In this document: positions 45,313 to 56,320 of the stretch, in pieces
Layout: each line of letters begins with the position of its first letter
How positions within the stretch are numbered: the stretch's first letter is position 1
Assembly (NCBI GenBank): GCA_023653785.1
Contig: JAMKCH010044282.1
Coordinates: 62,001-126,000, forward strand
From: Ophioderma brevispina
Taxonomy: Eukaryota; Echinodermata; Ophiuroidea; Amphilepidida; Ophiodermatidae
DNA: 64,000 nucleotides
Direction: 5' to 3'
Notes under the pieces: generated by a model
Told to the model about the DNA's origin: nothing
Databases searched by the model: none
What the model saw: the letters and a program-made list of their open reading frames with translations, nothing else
Translations under genes and position numbers: made by a program

Positions 45313-45499
45313 CTGTGTGTGAACCTCATGACCCCATAGCCATGTTCACGAAACACCCACAATCCACCACTTCCTGTTCCCTCTCCAGGGACCACCACTT
45401 CCAAATCTGCGGGGGGTGTCCGGAGAAATTTAGCTGTTGCAAGCCCAGAAATCCCGCACCGATTACACAAACATCCGTTCTTCTTTGCTTGCGATCCAT
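45313..45499 (-). CDS. flavin-containing monooxygenase exon 1 (start codon, FAD loop)
   Basis: FMOs oxidise nucleophilic N- or S-centres using FAD, NADPH and O2, usually at the ER membrane. This exon starts at an ATG (AAAATGG context) and encodes RRTDVCVIGAG, the FAD-binding GxGxxG loop. It then reads SGLATAKFL, EVVVLERE-like sequence and GGLWVFREHGYGVMRFTH, ending at CACAG/GTAAGT in the phase required by exon 2. To keep the family frame throughout, three one-base changes are needed: after GGTGC, in a CCC run, and in a GTGGT run. All lie in or next to homopolymers. Net length is one base short of the expected phase. The gene runs about 26.8 kb to 18742. Confidence 0.8.
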
Positions 45500-45719
45500 T
45501 TTATTTTACGGAATAAAGGGAAAGGGAGGTTTGTTGTATGTATTTGTGATGTACAAACAGTGTTTCACTTCATCATCAATATCATCATGCCAGCATGTGT
45601 CAGCTGATGGTTGCTTTGTGTAAAAACATTCATATTTGACATAGGGGTGACATCCGACCACTGTGATGGATAGCAAGCTGATTGAACCACAACTTACACT
45701 GATGAACTGTTTATCTATA

Positions 45720-47500
45720 GATAACCATAATTTTCTCTAAATAAACACAGTATTTCTCTTGAACAACTAGTTTTTCATTTGATAAGCTTAGTTTATCAGA
45801 AAAATTGGTATCAAAACAACAACAACAAACAGACAAACAACAAAAAAACTTAAAAAACAGAAAAAAACTAAAAAATCAATAAAATAATTATTTTATAACA
45901 ATAATTGTTATTTATTTTATATTTATTTATTATAACAATATGGCTATATGCCAGGACAGCATAGTGACATAGCACTAAATTCAAGGGATGCCCATAAAAA
46001 CACTCAAACATAAGAGGCAGCCCTAAACCAAAAGTGAAAAGGCATGGCGGATGGAAAGCAAAAAATAAAAAAAAAAAACAAAACCCCCCCAAAAAAAAAA
46101 AAAAAAAAAATGAACAAAAATCCCCTCCCCTTAAAAAAAACTAATTATTAAAAAACGTGAACCAGACGAATGGAGAAAATAAAAAAAAAAAACCTAAGAC
46201 CTATAGTACAAGAGGTGGAGGCTAACAGCGGACTGTGCAGGCTTTAGGGAGGTGCACTTTATAACATCCTCGGGATGTTATAAAGATGTTTATAACATTA
46301 TCTATAGATAAGTTTAGATTCTGAAGAGAAAAACTATGTTATCTAAACTTTCAAGAGAAAAAGAACCACTGGTTTATCATAAAACTCATCAATTAGAAAA
46401 ACTGTTTTTCTCTATAGATAAAAACAAAGTTTATCTATAACAAAAACTATGTTTAAATTTTTAGATTAAAAACTAATCTAATTGAATTGCTATCAGGGAC
46501 AAATCCAAATTTGGATTAAAAATTTAAATCAAAATGATTTTTTTCTAGATAAACAAATTTTTCTCTTGATAAACATTGTATTTCTATAGTGGATAACAAT
46601 GTTTTTCCTCTTGATAAACTATGTTGTTCTAGATAAATATAATTTTTCTCTTGATAAACTAAGTTTTTCTAGATAAACATAGTTTTTCTTAATAAACTAT
46701 GTTTTTCTTATTTAGATAAACACGTTTTTTCTAGATAAGCATAGATTTTTTAGCTTGACAAACTATGTTTTTCTATAATCGTAGTTTTTCTCTTGAAAAA
46801 ATTATATGTTTTCTAGATAATCACTGTTTTTCTCTTGGAAAACTAAGTTTTTCTAGATAAACACGTTTTTTCTCTTAATAAACTGTTTTTTAGATAAACA
46901 AAGTTTTTCTCTTGATAAACTATGTTGTTCTAGATAAATATAATTTTTCTCTTGAAAAACTAAGTTTTTCTAGATAAACATAGTTTTCTCTAGCTTGATA
47001 AGCTATAAGTTTTTCTTATCTAGACACCGATAAACATAGATTTTCTAGCTTGATAAACTATGTTGTTCTAGATAAACATAGTTTTTTTCTCTTGAAAAAA
47101 TTATGTTTCAAAGATAAACACTGCTTTTCCTCTTGAAAAAATAAGTTTTTCTAGATAAACCTAGGTAGTTTGAGAGAAAAAAACATTTCTTAATTGTCGA
47201 TTTGATAAACACGGTTTTCTCCATAGAAAAACTGAATACTAGAAAACAAAGTTTATCTAGATAAACTAAGCCTGAGAAAAAGTTTTTCAAAACCTCTGCT
47301 AAACTAATTGATAAACTGAGTTACTATAGTTAATCTATACTAAGTTTATCGAGAGAGAAACATAGTTTTTCAAAACCATACTTATCAATTTGATATTTTT
47401 CAAGAGGAAAACATTGTTTTTCTTTTGATAAACTATGTTTAAAAGCTTTTAAACTATCAAGAGAAAAACTCTGTTAATCTAGTTGACTATATATGTTTAT
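45720..47500. repeat. degenerate AT-rich array of TTTTTCTCTTGATAAACTA-type units
   Basis: Words such as GTTTTTCTCTTGATAAACTA and TTTTTCTAGATAAACATAG alternate with a period of roughly 35-45 bp, most regular at 46540-47160. Inverted versions (AAGAGAAAAACTATG) occur near both ends. The interval 45870-46200 is interrupted by A homopolymers and other sequence. All ORFs here are low-complexity. Confidence 0.75.
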
Positions 47501-47631
47501 CTAGAAGACTTATAGGCCTAAATTTAGTTTATCAAAGAGAAAGGGCCTAGGGGTATACTTTCACTAAAAACCGATAGGCCTATTTTACTTTTTTAGCTTA
47601 TTTTTTACAGAAAGCTGGTTTCGTTTTTCAA

Positions 47632-47740
47632 GGAAATTGGTCCCGTTAGGGGCTGAACCTCTGGATTGAACGAGCATATATTTTCAGGGAATTGGTCCCG
47701 TTAGGGGTTACTTTCAGAACCCGTGGATTGTACCTCGGAA
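47632..47740. repeat. short tandem duplication, ~58 bp
   Basis: TTTTCARGGAATTGGTCCCG then TTAGGGGCTGAACC.../TTAGGGGTTACTTTC appears twice, about 58 bp apart, each followed by a GTGGATTGTACC-like stretch. Confidence 0.6.
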
Positions 47741-50560
47741 GTCTGAATAGCTGTACCGGGAGCTGTACCTCTGAGTCTGCAGAAACCTCCCCTTGAAAAG
47801 CTCAAAGAAAACGATACATATTCGCCCCCAATCGTGTAGGTTATTTCCGTGTTGAATGACGTCATACTTTAGCGGTGTTTAAAACTAAACACCAACTTAC
47901 TTTTTCATGTATAAATGTTTTTCTCATGGATCACGATCATTTTTACTATCTATATGTATTCTACGTAATTTTAAACAAATGATTCTATCAACGGATATAA
48001 AAACAATTTGTAATTTGACTAAAACTTATTTTAAAAAGCATTTTAAGGAAAAGTTCTATAAACATCATGGAAACACTGTCTCATCAATGGATGTGTAGTG
48101 CACGAGTTATCGCTGAACAACGACGTATTGGTGAGCATATTTCGCATTTTTATCAAAACCTCTGAAATAATTGCGTTTTTATTAAAACCGGAGATAGTAA
48201 AGAATATATAGACAGTGTATTGTACCAAACATCTGCACTATAGAAATTATTTGAGGATAATACGCCCGATTTTGAGTCGTGCTCAGCGCACTGTCTCAGA
48301 CTGAGCACTGCAATTTATAATGGCATTGGCCATGCATTTGTAAACAGTGCAGGGACATGACACATTGACAGTCGTGCAGAGCGAAGTCAGTTTGTGACTG
48401 AGTTGCACGGCGCCGGTCGGTATATAGCACTAACATGAACAGTTGCTGCTCTGGTCTGAGAGGTAGGTTTTCCTCTTTTGTATGCAGTTTTAGGAGTTGT
48501 TCTTATTGTGGCCAGGCATATGACAGAAGGCTAATGACAGGGCAGGACGTCCACCAAGAGCTGTCACTCAAGCTTAAATTTAATGGTTTATAAACAATCA
48601 CCTTCAATCACCTTCGATCCTTGATCACATCGTATGAACAAAATCGATGCTGAGCTGTATTGTCCGATGCCCGTATGTGTGGGTGTGTGACCAAATGGCA
48701 GGAACAAAGTTGAATCTTGATCTTGTTTTTTTAACGGGCGGCGTAATTTTGTTATTTTCTATATTTTTATATTTTTTTTTTTTTGTTTTTACCGATCATT
48801 TTATTTTTCTTGTTTTTGACCAGATTACCTATTTATGCATGTCCTTAAAGAATTGCGTATTTGTGTTACATTTACGCACCTTTTACTGGTAATTTTCTAA
48901 ATGAAACATTTGTTTTCAGAAGCCACAAATAAAATAGTTACTTTTAAGTTTAAGTAATTACAACTGCGATGCAATCACTTGCAGAGATCAATCGGAAAGT
49001 GGATAATTTTTAATGAAAGGTGGAGTTATGTTTTTTTTTTTCATTGAGTATATCCAAAAGAATACCTAATCACTCATCTCGGGTATATTTCATTTTATAA
49101 TATAAGACCTATCGTTATCATCATCTCAGGTTTATCAGGTGTATTTTTTGGGGATGAAACTACCATATGCCACACAATTTGCATACTTCGACGTATCAAT
49201 GTTTAAGATCACCGACATGTTTTCTCATTGACGAAATGTGTATGCCCGCATGTATGATCAATATGGAGTCGGGTATTGTGTATGACTGAGCGGGCAGGCA
49301 GGGATAGGGACACCCAGGGTCAAGGGAATACGAAAAGGACAACGCGTATCAGTAATCAATACACGGTGATCAACCTCAACGATCGAATGTGATTGTAACA
49401 TAACAAGTTCTAACAATAGAATCCAAGCTGAGGTGACAGGGACGTCCACCCTGTCGTTAGCCTTCTGTGGCATATGCCAGTCCGGACAGGCATGAGAATC
49501 TTCAGTTTAAAAACTGAATCCGTTTTTTTTTGGCCCGAATTTACGGGTTTTGATTTATTTTCAGCCGATTTGGGGATTCTGCTGGATTTGCACGCGTTTT
49601 TTCAGTTTTTTTCCGCTTTCATTTTTTTGTTCTGAAAGTTCATCTCATGCCTGGTCCTGCTAAGCATTACACAGATCGAATCCGTGGTAGTGGGATATAA
49701 CCACTAAACACAGAGGAAGGTGTCTTGTTTTTATTGGTGAAAAAACCACTGCACACATCTGTTTTTCTCTCCAATACCAGTTGTGGACAACAGATGTTCA
49801 TTTGTTAAGGCATAAGACTTCTTAAATACAATTAAATATGAGTCAAACTTACCAGAGAATCACATAGACATGAATTACCAGTGAATCCAAATGCGGATAA
49901 TTTGGATCATTTTTTGATCATGCTCAATATCATGAAAATTCAAGAGAAATTGGAAAATTGTGCAACAGTCCAGAAGTTCCGGTGTATTGTTGACATGAAG
50001 AACAAAGGAAGATGTTAAGGAGTATGTTCTCACCCCGATAAACTTGGGATAACTTTTGAATGGGATGTCAATCCAGGTTGTTTTATAGTCTGCAGTACAT
50101 GGTACGGAGCGTGCAAGAGTGCACCATACAAGTACAATCTATTGCATAAGCCATGGCATGACATGGCTTAGGTGTGTTTGTAAACAGTTTCACACACTCC
50201 CTTGCAACACAATATAGTTAGTTCCGTCTTTGTAGTCAGTGTGCCAACGCCGCGGTTTACCGGCACAATTGGGCTACTTTTTTAAATGCCTGCCGCGCCT
50301 AAAAAAAGGCCGCCGCGGGTTTGTCCCAAAATTGGGCTACTTTTCATAGTCCAAGGCGCGGCACCCGCGCGGTGGGTGTAACTCTTTATCCCTCTGTACA
50401 TAATATTGCGAGATCCAAGAAGTTTTAAACGGTCCGTAATTGTTAGCGCTCATTTCTCTTGAAAAGCTTTTCCTGCATTCACTACAGGGGGGTACTCGAT
50501 CGGTACTCGCTTGGGTATGACAACAATAGTAACACACCCCCAACTCTCAACGTCATCCCG
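47741..50560. other. no gene recognised
   Basis: Contains an 8-bp hairpin GTGCTCAG/CTGAGCAC near 48270-48306 and a TATATA motif near 48421 followed by an ATG and a GAGAG/GTAGGT donor-like site. There are T runs near 48770 and 49030, and repeated AAAATTGGGCTACTTTT text near 50262 and 50330. None is enough to call a gene. Confidence 0.4.
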
Positions 50561-50569
50561 TGATATGAG

Positions 50570-50875
50570 GTGCTTTGGCAGACTTGTGCTCCTTAAACGC
50601 GGGAGTAGGTGCTCACTGCAGGTATACAACCAAATAATATCCAAACAAAAAGTGAACCGTCATGGGTGGTACACGTGGCTAAGGGCAATTAAACCTTAGT
50701 AAGCTGGGGATGTGCTCCTTAGCACGCCGAGGGAGTAGCGATACTCAGGTTAACAACAAATAATTATCCTAACAAAAGTGACCGTCATGGGTGGTCAATG
50801 TTCAAGGTAGGCGTCATTCCCGGCTCAATGGGGTGAAACGTGAGAGGGCAATTAAACATGTTAGGATGTAAGTAA
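50570..50875. repeat. direct duplication, ~140-bp unit
   Basis: GTGCTCCTTA...GGGAGTAG...CTCA, AACAAATAATAT(T)ATCC, ACAAAAAGTGAACCGTCATG and GGGCAATTAAAC are found in the same order in two units starting near 50586 and 50712. The right unit has extra sequence (about 50800-50850). Confidence 0.65.
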
Positions 50876-52488
50876 AAAGACACGCCGCACGCATCCTTTC
50901 GGTGCGACTATAATCAAATGATTGGGTAAATTAATTAAGTGCCGCGGGTTATTCGAGGACTATAAAAGGAACATTTCTTGACATGTATTGTCGTCTTTTT
51001 TCGTTTAAAAATATAGCGCCCTCACATAACAAATAAATAAAAAATAAAGTAAAAAAATAGTTTCAAATTCAGAACTTCTAAACATGGCTTTTTTTCGTAA
51101 AAAAATAGCGCCCTCACACGCGATTAACGAAAAGTGAAAAATTGGGATACTTTTTGGCCATTTGCCGCGACCTTGGCTCGGGTCCTTCGCCGCGGGTAGG
51201 CGAAATTTTTGTTGGCAACACTGTTGTGAGTCTGTGGATAGACAAGTGACTCACATGCGATGGGAGTAGCTAAGAATGACTTGATGGCTTATCTTTTATC
51301 AACCTGAATATTTTACTGGCCCTCAAGTCATGTCTCAAAAATGAACTCGGGATCCCGACTTTCGTGTCAGAAACCATTTTGCTCAACTTAACCGCTTCTC
51401 TAAATGATGAGTCCATGTTTAGCAAAGTTACCTTACTTAATTGGGCTTCTGTTAGACATCGGTAGACAAACCTTAAATGTTTTAAGTAGTTCAGGAAGAA
51501 AGAAATATAAAACTTAAAAGAAGCACTTATTGATGCCATTTCATGAGGACAATAAATTTCACTTCACAGGACCCTAAGTCCAAACCGGAAATCCCAAGTG
51601 ACATGAGACAGGTGAAGGTCATACATGTGCGACCCAATTTTGTAAACATTTTAAAAACCCCATGAGTATACTTCCAGTCGCAGTACGTCGACAGCGAGCG
51701 CATTTGATCATGAGCATGAGTAACAGTTGATCTTGTGTCAAAGTCCGGTTTTGCGCATGTAACGCTCGCTTTGACTGGGACGTATGTACAGGCTTCAGGC
51801 GATAAGGCGCAAAAATTGTGTAAAATACCCATACACGTTTTGTAGTGATAGCGCCACACCGGACGCGGGAGGGGTCCTACATGCATCTACTGATATACGA
51901 TAATGTCCAAATGTTTAAAAATGAATGAAAGACAAAAGGTTTTATGCTCAGCAGATGATAGGACAGCGATCATGAGCTATCACTTCATATAGTATGCATC
52001 CTGCTCTCTGTTCGACGGACTTTCCGATTTATGTGGGTCTTTAATTTCAGCTGACCTCTGTGCTGACTGACCCCCTACCGGATGATGCGTCTTGCGCCAA
52101 TAATAAAATCCAGGGAGTTTGGACGGAGGAAAGAAAGTGGAACTTGAAATTGTTAAGAACATTTTTTTAAAAATAATCCTCGGGAATCGGGTTTAGTTAA
52201 AAACAAAATGTGTTGGCTTACATGGTAAAACGGCATTTCTCAAGATCTTGTAAGTATCTTGATGAAGAAATTAGCTGTAAAAGTCACAAGCACTGTGTAT
52301 GTGCTCGTGCCATGAGTACATAGGTATTTCTTATTTGTACGCTGTGGTCCGAAAACGAAAAAGGAAGTTTCGTAACTGAGGTCCAGTCCAATGTTGATAA
52401 AGTCATGCAGATAAAATGTGTATGTGTAAAAGCACTCTAGTACGATTATCGGAACTGGGCATATGCCAGGTAGTCGTAGTGAAAGGAA
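50876..52488. other. no gene recognised
   Basis: Two copies of a TTTTTTCGT...AAAAATATAGCGCCCTCACA stretch lie near 50995 and 51088. Minus-strand ORFs at 51270-51539 (89 codons) and 51527-51886 (119 codons) have no recognised motif. The first looks more protein-like but cannot be supported. Confidence 0.4.
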
Positions 52489-52539
52489 CTTCTACCGTGA
52501 TGAACTTTTCATTTGGGCATGCTCGCATCACGGTAGAAG
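52489..52539. repeat. perfect 14-bp inverted repeat
   Basis: CTTCTACCGTGATG and CATCACGGTAGAAG are exact complements around a 23-base loop. It is too short to call an RNA gene. Confidence 0.6.
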
Positions 52540-52689
52540 CACTTACCTGTAGCAGTAGCTGTAAATTGAATGGGCTCCGAAGAAAAACGGATTCGTAAAT
52601 ATTCAGAGCTAATAAAATTGTTTTATATTATCCTAACTCATAAAACAGGGCTCACACTTACCTGAGAAAAATCAATCAGGTATGTAATT

Positions 52690-53060
52690 TTGTGTGTAAC
52701 ACGCTAATGCGCAATGCAATTACCGTTCGTCTGTGTCAGTGGGTTATATCACACTGACACAGATTCGATCTGTGTAACTTGGTAGTCTGTTCGTCTGTCT
52801 GTCTGACCGCGTCTATTTCTCGGAGACCGAGGGTCGCGCGTTCCTGAAACTTGGTGGGTGGGTGCCCCTTGACCTTCCGAAGACCGAGTTTGTATTGGTT
52901 AGTGGATCAAAGATCATCGGGGTCATTCAAGGTCAAAGGAGGTCAAATGGGGTAAACGTTGGTGTATGGACATGAAACTTGGTGGAGTCGATTGTTGATG
53001 CCGGGTCATTCAAGCCAGGTGATCGCAAAACCCAGGTGATCGCGAAACCTGGGGACCGCC
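52690..53060. repeat. interspersed repeat with a palindromic head
   Basis: Starts with an 11-bp perfect hairpin (CTGTGTCAGTG/CACTGACACAG, 52731-52762), then GTCTGTTCGTCTGTCTGTCTGAC, TTCCTGAAACTTGGTGGGTG, and repeated AGGTCA half-sites at 52925-52950. The CTGTCTG and GAAACTTGGTGG phrases are familiar from dispersed repeats of marine invertebrates (memory, not a search). Confidence 0.5.
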
Positions 53061-53374
53061 TAGTCATAAATAATAGTGGCATAAAATTCATAATTAGTAC
53101 TTCTGAGGTACAAAATTCAGGGGAAATCTTGTTCGAAATATCTAACCATAAATGCCATACGGTTAGAAGTCCTAAGGTACCAGAAATGGGCGGAAAGTTA
53201 AACCAAAACATGACCGGTTAATCCTTAAGGATCTTCAGTGAAAAAAGTTAATCCGATCTGGAAGCTTTTAGTCTTTGCAAATGCAGTCGACTGGCGAGAA
53301 ACTATTTACATTATCAAAGTCCATTGTCAAATTTTTTTGCAACGCAGGGCCGCCCAAATTTACACTCTTAGAGT

Positions 53375-53409
53375 CTCTATCCTTCAACTGGCGCAGTTGA
53401 CGGATAGAG
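53375..53409. repeat. tight hairpin, 16-bp stem and 3-base loop
   Basis: CTCTATCCTTCAACTG pairs with CAGTTGACGGATAGAG, with a small bulge at one position. Function unknown. It contains the same CAGTTG word as the 25.2-kb TIR element. Confidence 0.6.
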
Positions 53410-53799
53410 TTTCTCGATCAAGGAAATCCGTCCATATATAAATGTAAAGTTCCACAAAAGTGACGACGGCAACAATACTAGTGCCATTACTCAACATGCG
53501 AAAGCAAATTGTAGATGTATATTTTGTTTATTTCTAAGCCTTTTTTGCAAATCACTGTCCGTGATTTGTATTATAAGGACATTTAGTAACAACTTGAGTA
53601 ATTTTATTTGAGTTGTATTGTGAATTCAGTAAATCTGCTGCTACACGTTTTTAAATACACTGTTCTGTAAACCTAAAATTGAGCCTAGTTTCGGTACCGC
53701 AACGCTAGGGTTGTATCCCCCGGGTCTACAACATACTTTGCGGGCAATATCCAGTTTCAGCGAGCACACAAAATGCACATTTCAAGAGACAACTATGCC
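53410..53799. other. no gene recognised
   Basis: AT-rich sequence with a small CCCCCGGG patch near 53717. Nothing recognisable. Confidence 0.4.
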
Positions 53800-54240
53800 G
53801 AAGTAGCAAGGGAAGACATGATACTCCTAGTCATGATTATTTAAGATCTAGATTCTCTCCTTCGGATAGTTCTTCTTCCCGTCGGAGATCCAAGCACAGT
53901 GATGGGAGAGATGTTTCGGAATCGAAACTTTGAGATGACTTGGATTCTTATTAGCTCAAAATTCTAGATCTAGTTGTGATGATAAGAGAGAGACTTCTCC
54001 TGAACTCATTGTGTCTAGATGTAGATGCATTATTACTGGCAAATTGTGGCAATGAAAACTAGTCTCTGACTATGTTTCTTGTCGTTAAGATCTGTGCTTA
54101 GTGTTGGCTAGATATTTCAAAATCGAAACATGCAGATGATTTTGATTTTATAAAGCCTAGAGATCAGAAATCTGATTATTATGATAAGGAAGTGGCTACT
54201 TCTCACATTTAGAGTCTAGGCATAGAAATAATAGATTAGT
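53800..54240 (+). pseudogene. decayed Arg/Ser-rich gag-like segment, duplicated
   Basis: The plus strand near 53830-53935 reads RSRFSPSDSSSSRRRSKHSD and on to GRDVSES, an Arg/Ser-rich stretch. The DNA downstream (54080-54230) is a diverged second copy of 53885-54010 (shared ATCGAAAC, GATGA(C/T)TTGGATT, GATTATTATGATAAG). Stops interrupt both. Retroelement gag proteins can look like this, but the identification is weak. Confidence 0.3.
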
Positions 54241-54867
54241 CACTTGCCTTACCTTAATAATCACGTTGTTTTACGAGTTGATGATAGCTTCTAGAAGGTG
54301 TAATTTGATGAAAAAATTGCGGAGCTTCAAATCTTCAGTACTTCGTCCAGTCCTTCTTGTTGTATCGATGGACAACAAATCGCTGTCAATAGCAGATAAT
54401 TGAAACTGTTCGGTGCGGTCCACTTTACGGCGGTGCGGGAAGTATTTACCCCATAGGATTTACCCACGATGTAGTTTGTGTCACGAACTGCGAAAGGTAT
54501 TATCTAAATTAAAACTGCGCGAGAGACTAACGTTATCAGTCGAATTGGGTGAGCGGTGCACTACAGCGAGTGTATTTGGGCCACATTTCAGGTGATGCTT
54601 TCCGTTGCTTTAACTCGCATCGAAATTAGAATGCCTTATATGCGCCCGATAATCAATCTGAAGTTCTGAACCAGTGCTGCACTGCAAACATCACAATCGA
54701 TAATCATTACTAAAGATGGAGGCGAGACCAGGAGACAAGTTGCAAAGTGGATATTTCAAAATAAACTTCTTTTTGAAGCAACATTATTAATCCGATGTTG
54801 CAACACTTTAATTACGCAATAAGAAAGCCAAGATACCCAACAACGCAAAAGGTGAGAAACTAAGCGT
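54241..54867. other. no gene recognised
   Basis: The plus ORF at 54413-54595 has a CSLC pair but no recognisable domain. No other signal. Confidence 0.4.
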
Positions 54868-55137
54868 CTAAAAGGATTTAATGTACACCAAATGACGCAG
54901 TTTGTGGTTCCACGTCGTTCTGAACACACGTTGGCTTATACGGCGTTTAAATGCCGTTAAAGCCCTGGGACTTCGAGGCAGTGCAATGATAACGTCCAAA
55001 TGTGAAAAGATAACACTGCCTGAAGTCACGCGTACTACATTACCGGGACTAAACTGAAACAGAAACTTGACTGTGTAGCCTCTCTCAAGCTCGCCTTCAA
55101 ACACAAGCTTGGGCTTTTCAGAAGTAGCTGCCTCCAT
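54868..55137 (-). CDS. unidentified ORF, possible first exon
   Basis: A minus-strand 89-codon ORF starting at ATG (GCCATGG, a good Kozak context) and reading MEAATSEKPKLVFEGELERG, then a hydrophobic/basic region. Composition is balanced, unlike surrounding chance ORFs, and codon use looks coding. A GTAATG donor-like site after FSPG would make the first ~32 codons an initial exon. No family was recognised. It could be a host gene entering from the left or a decayed element. Confidence 0.3.
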   Translation of the reverse strand: MEAATSEKPKLVFEGELERGYTVKFLFQFSPGNVVRVTSGSVIFSHLDVIIALPRSPRALTAFKRRISQRVFRTTWNHKLRHLVYIKSF

Positions 55138-55504
55138 GGCAATAGGAACTCATAATCTAGAAAGAAATCGACCACCATTATCTACTGTAGTAGACTTCGA
55201 CGTTCCAACACCTGGTGCGAGAAAGCTTTAATTAATTGTTCCACTTTCAGCTTCTGTAGGAGATGTGGCCAACTTTCTGACTTCATTATTTCAAGACAAC
55301 CTTCTACCCTCTACTATTAGTAACTACGTACCGGTACTGGTCTCTTATCAGCCATTGCCACACGCCAGAGAAACCAACAGAAGACAAGGTGCGGGGCAGA
55401 GGAACCTAACCCCCACCAGAAGGCAATAGAGGCAACCAAACCGTGGTACCGGTCGGAAATGTTTCTCGTGTGCATCTCGGTCGTCAACAACTGATGTGTT
55501 GTCG
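55138..55504. other. no gene recognised
   Basis: Upstream of the unidentified minus ORF. GTACCGGTAC-like palindromes occur near 55330 and 55446. No repeat or RNA gene was recognised. Confidence 0.35.
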
Positions 55505-55995
55505 CGAAAGGACTACCCCCTCATTGCAAACCTCTTGCATCTGGGACGTCTTGCCGAAAAATGACGCGATGTTCCTCGTTGCAGCTGCGGCACTCTTCCT
55601 CTGTCTTCTTTCCGGAAAATGACGCGATGCTTCTCATTGCATCGGACGTCTTTCCGGAAAAGGAAGCATGCTTTTTCATTGGCATCCTCGGATGGTTTGC
55701 CGCCGCAGAAGGCGCAATGGGCTTCTATTGCAATCGCCACGCGATGATTCTCGTTGCATCTGGGAAAAAATTCTTGCCGGAAAATGACGTGATTTTCTCG
55801 TTGCAAGTTGGGATCGTCTTTCCCGGAAGAATGAGACGCGATGTTTTCTGCTCATGCATCTCTCGGGCGTTAACGACTGTACCTACTATTCCCTGTGCCG
55901 GGAAAGGTCCCGAGATGCCAATGAACGCAAAAGTTTCTCATTGCATCTGCCGTTAAAAAAAATAGAAGCTTTCTCGTTGCATCTTCTGGACCGAT
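55505..55995. repeat. degenerate tandem array, ~55-65-bp unit
   Basis: The unit TTTCCGGAAAATGACGCGATG then NTTCTCGTTGCATCTGGGACGTC recurs about seven times with substitutions and small indels (near 55545, 55610, 55655, 55735, 55785, 55835 and 55935). It lies just left of the DIRS element. ORFs on both strands here mirror the repeat. Confidence 0.75.
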
Positions 55996-56124
55996 GTTCA
56001 GCAAAACCACCCGGCCCGGGTTAGGGTTAATAAAGGAATGTTGAATGAACGTCCCCACTGGAAGAAGACTAGTCCATTTTTGGTGATCTTCCGTTTTCTC
56101 TCATTTTGTTGCTGATGAAACCCT

Positions 56125-56320
56125 TGAAGTACACTGCGCTCTCGATAGCTACCCTCCCGACCTTACTTTGCACAAATGGCTCATTTGGGCCCGACCATAA
56201 ACCTCTATAATACCACATTTAAAAATTTCGCTACCGCAAAAGAGTTCCGCCGATAGCGCGACACTATTTTTCAGGCACTCACCCGCCCCTCGTGTAGTCG
56301 TCCTTAATCAAATTGTTTCT
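56125..56320 (+). repeat. DIRS left ITR-like block
   Basis: TACACTGCGCTCTCGATAGC then TACCCTCCCGACCTTACTT and TTCGCTACCGCAAAAG-like sequence. It is homologous over about 190 bp to 35722-35912, and its first 55 bp also match 36030-36088. Those are ITR or internal-complementary-region positions of the second DIRS copy. Confidence 0.7.
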
